64,000 nt of DNA from Closterium sp. NIES-65. Taxonomy: Eukaryota; Streptophyta; Zygnematophyceae; Desmidiales; Closteriaceae. How positions within the stretch are numbered: position 1 is the stretch's first letter; the number at the start of each line of letters is the position of its first letter. Location of the stretch: positions 372,001-436,000 of the forward strand of contig CANXME010002015.1 in the NCBI GenBank assembly GCA_948144175.1. Reading direction: 5' to 3'. Shown in pieces: positions 55,676-64,000 of the stretch. The position numbers and the translations under genes were made by a program. The notes under the pieces were generated by a model, which saw only the letters and a list, made by a program, of their open reading frames with translations, did no database searches and was not told where the DNA came from.

Positions 55676-56162
55676 AGCTAGCTAGACAAGAGAGAATAGG
55701 CAAAAGAGGGTTTGACTAACAAGCAGTTTGGTACAAATAAGAAACTCTAAAAGGCTGTACGCACTATTCAGTACCCTGCTGCAGGCTAGACAAGCATAAT
55801 GTTCTGACACACAATGATAAGCAAAGCTAGAGGCTATCACGCAGGGCAAGTGAGGAGGAGGAGAGACTGTGGGGGCGAGAAGATGGGAGGCAACGGCTGA
55901 AGTTGCCGACACACTGTAGCGGCTGGCTCAGTGGCTACCGAAGCAATGGCCCGGACTTCAGGAGTAATTGGCTCCGCGGCTACGCCGAGCGGCTGGGCCA
56001 ACTGACCCACGGGGGACTGGCGACTACCAGAGATTGTAGCCTCCGGACTACTTGGGCTGCGGACGACAAGACTGCTGCCTCCACTCAACCTCTCCCAACT
56101 GTCCCACACCCCTTTCACACACCCCCTGCTGAACCCCTAGCTCCACTCCCACGACACCCCCT
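55676..56162 (-). mobile_element. Element H: 3' part of a G-family element, interrupted by E
   Basis: LTR at about 55676-55809 (minus), then sequence matching the G interior (GGCAAGTGAGGAGGAGGAG, and a CTTCAGCCGT block in antisense). The ~100-bp segment with the polypurine tract is missing. At 56162 it is cut by element E and resumes at 63599. Confidence 0.75.
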
Positions 56163-56288
56163 TGTCAAACATTATATATGTTGTTGTAGTTATTTAGGCT
56201 ACAGTGGGTTAGCCTATAGGGGGTACACATTTCTAGGGTTTCTTACTTGTACTCATTTCACTGTTAGTTCATTCATTCTTGTTCAACA
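56163..56288 (+). repeat. 5' LTR of element E
   Basis: 126 bp, TGTCAAACATTATATATG to GTTCAACA; the primer site follows at 56289-56302. Confidence 0.95.
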
Positions 56289-56339
56289 TGGTATAGAGCA
56301 GGTCCTTCCTAGGACCGATTTTTTTTAGGGCCCACCACT

Positions 56340-57060
56340 ACCTACCTACCTACCTACCTACCTACGCCCTAGGGCGCCTCGGTTTTCACGCCCCTAGAGG
56401 CCCCGTCGGCCCCGCGCTCTCGTCCTTAGAGGCCTCGATCGGCCCCGCGCTCGCCCTTAGAGGCCCCGAACGGCCCCGCACTTACCCCTAGAGGCCTCGA
56501 TTGGCCCCGCGCTTGCCCTTAGAGGCTCCGACCGGCCCCGCGCTTGCCCCTAGATGCCCCGAACGGCCCCGCGCTCGGCCCTAGAGGCCCCGATCGGCCC
56601 CGCGCTCGTCCCTAAGGCCCCAGGAGGCCCCGCGCTTGCCCTTAGCGGCCCCTTACGGCCCCGCGCTCGTCCCTCACGGCCCCGTTCGGCCCCGCGCTCG
56701 TCCCTAACGGCCCCGATCGGCCTCACGCTCGCCCTTAGAGGCCCACATCGGCCCCGCGCTCGTCCCTAACGGCCCCGATCGGCCCCACGCTCGCCCTTAG
56801 AGGCCCACGTCGGCCCCGCGCTCGTCCCTAACGACCTCGATCGGCCCCACCCGCCCCCGCGCTCGCCTCTAGAGGCCCTGAACGGCCCCACCCAGAACGA
56901 GCCGCCCGAACCGAGCAGCCCGAACCGAGCCGCCCAGTCCAAACCGAGCCGCCCGACCCGAGCCGCCCAGCCCTAACCGAGCCGCGCAGCCCTACCTGTA
57001 CCGAGCTGCGCCGCCCTACCTGTACCGAGCCGCGCCGCCCTACCTGTCCTTGGGGTGTTC
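56340..57060 (+). repeat. Element E: GC-rich leader minisatellite
   Basis: About 20 repeats of a ~27-bp unit (GGCCCCGCGCTCGCCCTTAG, AGGCCCC), a CCTA repeat at 56338-56365, and CGAGCCGCCCGAACCGAG repeats next to gag. Confidence 0.85.
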
Positions 57061-57104
57061 CTACTGCTTTTCCTACTGCTGCTACCATTACTGTTACTAC
57101 TGCT

Positions 57105-59285
57105 ATGGCTAGCCTTCCAGTGCTAGCTTTCGATGCTGAGGGCCACCCAGTGAAGTTCGAAACCTGGCTTGATGACCTACACCTCTTCCTACAGCTCACT
57201 GCCAAGGAAGACATCTCACTGTACGATCACGCCCTAGGCCACGCTGCTGCTCCTGCTGCTACTGCTGACAGCACTACCCGCTCACAGTGGCAGACTCGTG
57301 ACGCCCACGCTCGCTTTGCTATTCGCAACTCTCTGCCGATAGATGAGCGCGAACACTTTGGGCAGCACAAGACTGCGCAAGCACTGTACACTGCTGTCGT
57401 TGCCCACTACTCCTCACCTGCCTCTGCCGCACTAGGCCGTCTCTCTCTTCCCTATCTGTTCCCCGACTTAGCCTCTTTCCACACAGTCGCTGACCTCATC
57501 ACCCACCTCCGCACTAGTGAGGCTCGCTTCCGCGCCGCTATGCCTGATGAGTTCCTTGCCACGAACCCACCCCCGCTCTGGCTCACTCTCTACCACCTAG
57601 TCACGCGCCTCCCTGACACTCTGCGCTCAGTCAGGGACCACTTCCTAGCTCGCTGCCCCACTGAGCTCACCATTGCCCTCCTCGAGAAGGAACTGCTTGC
57701 AGCTGAGGCTAGCATAGTCGCTGTAGGTGCCTCTCGTGGCGACCCCCGTACCCCGTTCTTTGAGGGGTGTTCTCCCTCCCCCCTTCTTCCCTCTATCGAC
57801 TCTGCTGCTGCTGTCAACCTCCTTGGTGCTGAGAAGGTCGGGAATGCGTCTGCTTCGAGCGGGCGCCGAAGCGGCAAGGGCAAAGGGGGCAAGGGCGGTG
57901 GTGGTGACAGCGGGGGAGGCGGTGGTGGGGGAGGTGGTGGTGGCGGGGGAGGTGGCGGCGGTGGGGGGGGTGGCGGTAGCGGCGGGGGAGGTGGCCGGAG
58001 CGGAGGAGGTGGTGGGGGTGGCGGTGGACGCGGCGGCGGCAGGGGTTGGGGCGGTTGAGGAGGTGGTGGCGGCGGTGGTGGTCGTGGAGGCACTGGCGAT
58101 GGCTAGGGCCAGCAGCACACTCCGTCGCCCCAGGAGGTCCGTGAGTGGTACTCTCAGCACGGGGGGGGGGGGGGGGGGGGTGGCCTTAGCTGCACGTACG
58201 TCATTCGCACTGGTGACCGCACTGGCCAGCCGTTTGAGGGACCGCACGCCACACATCGTCGCTTTGCTCGTCTGAACGACGCTTGGCGTGCTCAGTTCCC
58301 TCAGGCCACTGAGCTGCCCCGCTAGATTGATCTCCTGAAGAAGGGGATTGATATCTATGCTCTAGACTTTGATGCTATTCTCACTGCTATGTATGTGATG
58401 TCTATTAGTGGAGAGGGTGCTGAGTACCTGTGTGTCCCGCCCGACCCGGGCATTAGGACTAGTGCGTCTGCCGCTTCAGGTACTTGCGTGTCCCCTGCCC
58501 CAGGTGCTGGTGAGGCTGCTGCTCTAGGTGCTTGCACGTCTGCCCCCCCTAGTACTGTGTTGACTGCAGCACTTCACACCTTCACGCTGGACTCAGGTGC
58601 TTCTCACTGTTTCTTTCGTGACTGCACTGCCCTTGAGCCGCTTGCTCGGCCAGTTGCTGTCTCCCTCGCTGACCCCTCTGGGGGTCCGGTCATTGCGACC
58701 TCCTCCACTGTCCTTCCCTGTCCTGCGGTCCCGTCGGGCACACTGTCAGGTCTCCACCTCCCCTCGTTCTCTACGAACTTGGTGGCAGGTTGTGCACTCC
58801 AGGACGGGGGTGTTCACCAGTTCACCCCTGCCTACGAGCGTGTGACACACTGCACGTGTGCTCGTATAGGCCGCCACTTGGCTACCTTCACCCGGCAGCC
58901 GGGGTCGGACCTGTACACACTGACTACTGCCTCCCCTCAGGTCGCTGCGTCTGCGTTTGCGTCCACGTCAGGTCAGCTGTCTGCCCCCTGCTCGTGTCGC
59001 TCTCTAGCGCACAAGACTTTCCTCTGGCACCACCGACTTGGCCACCCGTCTGTGCAGCGCCTCCGTGCCATGCAGTCCCGGTACCTTGTTTCTGGTCGTC
59101 CCAGGGTCCTCCCTCCCCTCCCACCCTCGCCTGCTCCTCCCTGTCTTCCCTGTGTCGAGGGGCGGCAGCGCGCCGCTCCTCACTCCTCCTCGTTTCCCCC
59201 GACAACTGCTCCGTTGCAGACGCTCCACATGGACGTGTGGGCCCAGCCCGCGTCCGTGGTCAGGGTCAGGAGAGGTACTTCCTGA
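57105..59285 (+). pseudogene. Element E: gag, protease and start of integrase
   Basis: Starts MASLPVLAFDAEG. Gag is intact to the Gly-rich tract. In-frame stops at 58056 (TGA for CGA in B), 58104 (TAG for CAG) and 58323 (TAG). A 20-base G run at 58161-58180 keeps the frame. Protease LDSGASHCFF is at about codon 495. The frame ends after HMDVWAQPA because one G is missing in the run at 59238-59241; restoring it would give DVWGPARV. Confidence 0.92.
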
Positions 59286-62200
59286 TAGTTGTTGACGACT
59301 ACTCGCGCTACACCACGGTCTTCCCCTTGCGCACCAAGGGTGAGGTCCTTAATGTCTTGATCCCTTGGATCCGCAGAGCCCGTCTCCAGCTCAGCGAGCG
59401 TTTCCACTCGGACTTTCCTGTCCTGCGCTTGCACTCTGACAGAGGTGGTGAGTTCTCCTCCGACCTCTTGGCAGCCTACTGTGCTGAGCACAGCATTGAG
59501 CAGTCGTTCACGCTTCCGGCCTCTCCACAGCAGAATGGGGTTGCGGAGCGCCGCATTGGTCTGGTCATGGAGGTCGCCCGTACCTCCTTGATCCATGCGG
59601 CTGCCCCCCACTTTCTGTGGCCGTTTGCGGTCCGGTACGCTGCGCATCAGCTCAACCTCTGGCCCCGTGTCTCCTTGCCGGAGACCTCGCCCACACTGCT
59701 TTGGACGGGGGAGGTTGGCGATGCGTCGCGTTTCCGGGTCTGGGGATCTCGAGCTTTTGTCCGTGATGCGTCTGCGGACAAGCTCTCCTCTCGTGCTGTT
59801 CCCTGCGTCTTCCTCGGCTTTGTCCCGGACGCGTCTGGTTGGCAGTTTTACCACGCCACCTCGCGCCGGGTCTTGCCCTCTCAGGACGTCACTTTTGACG
59901 AGTCTGTCCCCTACTACCGCCTCTTCCCCTACCGCACTGCCCCACTCCCCCCCCCGCCTCTCTTCCTCGCGCCAGGTGCTGCTGTCGTAGACCCCCTCCC
60001 CCCTCAGGGTGCGGCTCCCTCAGGTGTGTCTCAGGTAGACCCGGTTGAGCCTGTTGAGGTTGCTGTCGACTCTCGTCCTACTGAGGGTGCTGAGCGTGGG
60101 GGTGCTAAGCCTGGGGGTGCGGAGACTGGGGGTGCGGAGACTGGGGGTGCTGAGCCTGCGGGTGCTGAGCCTGGGGGTGCTGAGCCTGGGGGTGCTGAGC
60201 CTGCGGGTGCGGGGACTGGGGGTGCTGAGCCTGGGGGTGCTGAGCCTGCGGGTGCGGGGACTGGGGGTGCTGAGCCTGGGGGTGCGGGGCTTGGGGGTTC
60301 TGAGCTTGAAGGTGCTGGGCCTGAGGGTCCTACACCTGGACGAGGCCTCTCCTCGGAGCAGCTGCGTGAGTGGTACTTACAGTACTACAGCCTCCGGAGA
60401 GGTACCTCTAGAGCCAGGCGCACTACAGGGTCTGGTGCTGGTACTTCTCTTCCTAGTCGGGAGCTCCCCTCCCGTGAGCGGATCCGTGAGTGGTACGAGC
60501 GGCGCTGCACGCTTCGGAGTGGCGCGTCTTGTCTCACAGACCCTGCTGCTACTGGTGCTGCGGACCCGGGCGTTGGAGCTGCTGCTGGTACTGCGGACCC
60601 GGCCGTTGGAGCCGCTACTGGTGCTGCGGACCCGGGCGGTGGAGCTGCTGCTGGTGCTGCAGACCCGGGCGTTGGAGCTCCTGCTGGTGCTAAGGACCCG
60701 GGCGTTGGAGCTGCTGCTGGTACTACGGACCCGGGCGTTGGAGCTGCTACTGGTGCTGCGGACCCGGGCGTTGGAGCTGCTGCTGGTGCTGAGGCCCCGG
60801 GCGTTGGAGCCGCTGCTGGTGCTGCAGACTCGGGCGTTGGAGCTACTGCTGGTGCTGAGGACCCGGGCGTTGGAGGTGCTGCTGGTGCTGCAGACCCGGG
60901 CGTTGGAGCTGCTGCTGGTGCTGAAGACCCGGTCGTTGGAGCTGCTGCTGGTGCTGCTGACCCGGGCGTTGGTGTCTCTGCTGGTTCTGGAGTCGCTGCG
61001 CGGCAGCGGCCGTACTTCGTTCCACTCCTTCAGCAGGTTCTTGGTCAGCTTCCTCCTCCTTGTCCTCCTCCCTCCTTCGGGTGTCCTCCGTCTTCCTCCT
61101 CTCTCCCTGGTCGTGCTCCTTACACTGGTCCGACTGGAGGTCTTATTGAGCGTCGTGAGCCTGAGTCTCGTCCTTCGTCGCCTGAGTCTCGCCGTGCGTC
61201 GCGTGTCCGTGCTGCTCCCACTGGTGGTCGTGTCCCAAGTCAGCGTCGTCCTGCTGTCCCGGGCACTCACCGGATGGCGCTTCGTCCTTCCACTGCTCCA
61301 CAGCGTGTCCCACTGCCGTCTCCTCCTTCGTCCTCTCTTCCTGCTGTTGCTGACCCGGGGTCTGACTCCCTTCGTGCTGCCAGTCCTACTGTCACGCGTC
61401 TCCTTGCTACTGTTGTCACTGACCCTTCCTTTGAGTCCACTGCTGCGTCTGCCCTAGTTGCTGAGCTCGTCGACTTTGCTGCTCGCTGTCGCCTAGACTA
61501 CGCTGCTAGTCTTGTCGCTGAGTCTAAGTCTGTCTGTCCTCCGTCCGTCGGGGGTGAGTGTGCCCTTGGCACGGACGTCCTTGAGGACAGGCAGGAGGAG
61601 TTCTAGTGCTTGGCCGCTGCTTCACCTCATCTCGTGTCCGTACTGCTTACCCCTGAGGGAGACCCGGATGCACTAGACATCCCGACTCCGCGCTCTTACG
61701 CGGAGGCGATAGAGGGTCCCTACTCTTCTCAGTGGCAGGCAGCTATGGATGCAGAGATGGCTTCCTCGAAGTCCACAAGCACCTACGTTGACGGTGTCCC
61801 CCCTCCTGGGGCGAACATCGTCAGTGGCATGTGGATCTTCAGGGTGAAGCGACCGCCGGGTTCTCCGCCTGTCTTCAAGGCGCGTTTCGTAGCTCGTGGC
61901 TTTAGTCAGCGGCAGGGAGTTGACTACTTTTAGACCTTCTCTCCCACCCTGAAGATGACCACTCTTTGGGTACTGCTGCACGTTGCTGCTCACCGTGACT
62001 ACGAGCTACACTCTTTCGACTTCAGCACAACTTTCCTGCAGGGCAGCCTGCACGAGGAGATCTGGCTGCGCCGCCCACTTGGCTTCACTGGGACTTTTCC
62101 TCCTGGCACCCAGTGGAGCCTTCGGCGGCCAGTCTACAGTCTCCGCCAGGCACCGCGTGGGTGGCACGACACACTGAGGACTACACTTGCGGCTCTTGGG

Positions 62201-63259
62201 TTTGCTCCCTCCACTGCTGACCCGTCGCTGTTTCTGCGCACCGACACTTCTCTACCGCCGTTCTACATCCTCGTGTACGTTGACGACTTGGTCTTTGCCA
62301 CAGCTGAGACTGCTGGACTTGCCCACGTGAAGTCCGAGCTGCAGAAGAGACACACATGCACAGACCTGGGTGAGCTGCGCAGCTACCTTGGCTTGCAGAT
62401 CACCCGGGACAGAGCACGCCGCACCATTACCCTGACTCAGTCACACATGGTGCAGCAGGTCCTTCAGCGCTTCGGCTTCACGTACTCCTCGCCTCAGGCC
62501 ACTCCTCTGTCTACTCGCCACTCGCTCTCAGCTCTGCCTTCGGATGAGTCCGTAGAGTCGAGTGGCCCGTACCCGGAGCTTGTTGGCTGCCTCATGTACG
62601 TGATGACCTGCACTCGACCTAACCTTGCATACCCTCTTAGCATCTTGGCACGCTATGTTGCTCCTGAGAGACACCGACCAGAGCACATGGCTGCAGCGAA
62701 GAGGGTGTTGCGCTACTTGTGCAGTACGTCGGGCATGGGGCTAGTGCTTGGAGGGCGGAGTCCAGTGGTCCTCACAGGTCACGCAGACGCTTCTTGGGCT
62801 GACGACCAGGCTACGCAGTGGTCGTCACAGGGTTACACCTTCAGCCTTGGTTCCGGCTCTGTTTCGTGGCGGGCTACTCGCTCGTCTTCTGTTCTCGGCT
62901 CCAGCTGTGAGGCTGAGATCTACGCAGGGGCCATGGCTGATCAGGAGCTTCGCTGGCTCACCTACCTGCTGACCGACCTTGGAGAGCCGCCTCGTTCTCC
63001 TCCAGTCCTGTACGTAGACAACAAGGCCATGCTGGCCTTGTGTCGAGAGCAGCGACTGGAGCACAGAACAAAGCACATTGCTCTCCGCTACTTCCTTGCT
63101 CGTGAGCTACAGCAGCGTGGTCAGTTGCGACTTGCGTACGTGGCCTCTGAGGCCAACATTGCTGATGTTTTCACCAAGGCACTTCCGCCTTGTGATCATC
63201 AGCGCTTCTGTACCCAATTGGGTCTTGTGCCTGTCTTGCCTCACTTGCTCTCCTCTTGA
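59240..63259 (+). pseudogene. Element E: integrase, hinge, RT and RNase H
   Basis: The shifted frame carries VDDYSRYTTVFPL, LHSDRGGEF and QQNGVAERRIG (integrase), then GGAEP and AADPGVGA repeats (about 60080-60980). TAG at 61604 and 61931 each replace a CAG present in D. RT from MTTLWVLLHVAAHRDYELHS (61955) has YVDDLVFAT near 62276; RNase H has DASWADDQATQ and YVDNKAMLALCREQR; the end is VLPHLLSS. Confidence 0.92.
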
Positions 63260-63472
63260 CCCTCTTTGTACTGTTACATATATATATTGCTGCTCTTGCT
63301 TGTTTAGCCTTATATATATATATATATATGTACTCCTGCATATGAAGTGGCCTTGTGGCCTTGAACTTGTGCTCGGAATATGTGGTGACGTTGTGATCCA
63401 CCCTGAGCTTGGTTTGCTTTACTTGACTGGTCTTGTGACCCCTAGTTCTCCCCCACTTCGCCTATGGGGGTG
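63260..63472 (+). other. Element E: 3' untranslated region and polypurine tract
   Basis: Contains (TA)n runs at 63280 and 63312-63330, the conserved GTGGTGACGTTGTGATCC block, and polypurine ATGGGGGTG directly before the LTR. Confidence 0.75.
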
Positions 63473-63598
63473 TGTCAAACATTATATATGTTGTTGTAGT
63501 TATTTAGGCTACAGTGGGTTAGCCTATAGGGGGTACACATTTCTAGGGCTTCCTACTTGTACTCATTTCACTATTAGTTCATTCATTCTTGTTCAACA
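63473..63598 (+). repeat. 3' LTR of element E
   Basis: 126 bp; three substitutions relative to the 5' LTR. Confidence 0.95.
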
Positions 63599-64000
63599 CC
63601 CCCTAGCGCCACTCCCTCGGCTCCCACACACCCACACCCCTCAACGGCAGCTGTAGAAGTGGGAGATGGAGGAGGAGGAGGAGCAGTGTAAGACTCATAC
63701 ACCCGCCACCCCCATAGTAGCCACCCCCAAACCTTAACACAGGCAGCATGGGGAGGGAGCAGGTGCACGCTAAACGGGCCGCGCATGGGCCTGGCGCAGG
63801 CCGTACGGCCGGCGCGCAAGCTGCATAAATCGCGCGCGGGCCTGGCGCAAGTCGTACGGGCCGCGCGCGGGCCTGGCGCAGGCCGTACGGGCCGCGCGCG
63901 AGCTGTATGGGCCGCGCGCGGGCCTGGCGCGGGTCGTACGGGCCGCGCGCAGGCTGTATGGGCCGCGCTCGGGTCCCAGGGGCGCTTCGACGGGTGACGG
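63599..64000 (-). mobile_element. Element H: continuation after E, running off the right edge
   Basis: On the minus strand this matches the G interior: the TTTGGGGGTGGC repeat, CTCCTCCTCCTCC tract and CACTTCTACAGCTGC. From about 63770 repeats of GGGCCGCGCGCGGGCCTGGC form the GC-rich leader. The primer site and 5' LTR lie beyond the window. Confidence 0.7.

Larger units (their letters stand above)
56163..63598 (+). mobile_element. Element E: complete copia retrotransposon inside element H
   Basis: 5' LTR 56163-56288, primer site TGGTATAGAGCAGG from 56289, leader, gag-pol 57105-63259, polypurine tract, 3' LTR 63473-63598. Flanked by the direct repeat CCCCCT (56157-56162 and 63599-63604); the C run makes the exact length (5 or 6 bp) ambiguous. 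The LTRs differ at 3 of 126 positions. The coding frame has five stops and one frameshift, so E is non-autonomous now. Closest to B. Confidence 0.96.

Noticed and set aside
60045-61457. 470-codon Leu/Val-rich frame in element E
   Set aside because: It is an alternative frame of the hinge repeats; the true frame carries the GGAEP and AADPGVGA repeats and joins integrase to RT.

Overview
The window looks like nuclear DNA of a GC-rich streptophyte, plausibly a zygnematophycean green alga such as Closterium. The reasons are a plant-type full-length ABCG/PDR transporter and an ASG1-like gene, both rich in introns, embedded in many Ty1/copia LTR retrotransposons. The genus is inference only. There is no bacterial-type operon, CRISPR array, rRNA or recognisable tRNA gene.

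Layout. 1-731: edge of a non-autonomous LTR element (F, minus strand). 732-2514: no recognised gene, with one strong hairpin. 2515-8438: decayed copia element A (minus), whose 5' LTR ends nine bases before the first recognisable codon of the transporter. 8448-22617: full-length-type ABCG (PDR) transporter, plus strand, with a deletion, several frameshifts, partial exon duplications, a MITE and large intronic minisatellites; probably a pseudogene. 22734-36251: copia element C (plus), 117 bp after the ABCG stop, target duplication ATTTA, split by element B. 26051-33428: element B (minus), target duplication AGGCG, identical LTRs, almost intact polyprotein, inserted into the integrase motif of C. 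37021-42188: an apparently intact six-exon ASG1-like gene (minus), in which every splice phase agrees, giving 1035 residues. 42189-45700: promoter-proximal and intergenic DNA. 45701-53135: element D (minus), target duplication AACAG, one stop near the end of RNase H. 53634-55135: element G, a complete 1.5-kb non-autonomous LTR element, target duplication AACCT. 55146-55432: an exon-like remnant next to the G insertion. 55438-56162 and 63599-64000: G-family fragments I and H (minus). 56163-63598: element E (plus), inserted into H.

How the parts relate. A, B, D and E form one copia lineage with very short LTRs (126-134 bp), an initiator-Met-type primer binding site, a GC-rich repetitive leader of about 0.5-0.9 kb, a single gag-pol frame with a glycine-rich gag tail, and a repeat-rich hinge between integrase and RT. 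C is a separate copia lineage with 446-bp LTRs. F, G, H and I have the same LTR size, primer site and 3' end but no gag-pol, so they are probably mobilised in trans. LTR identity dates B and G as the youngest insertions. Several stops in B and E are C-to-T changes at CG or CAG sites, the pattern expected from deamination of methylated cytosine in silenced plant transposons.
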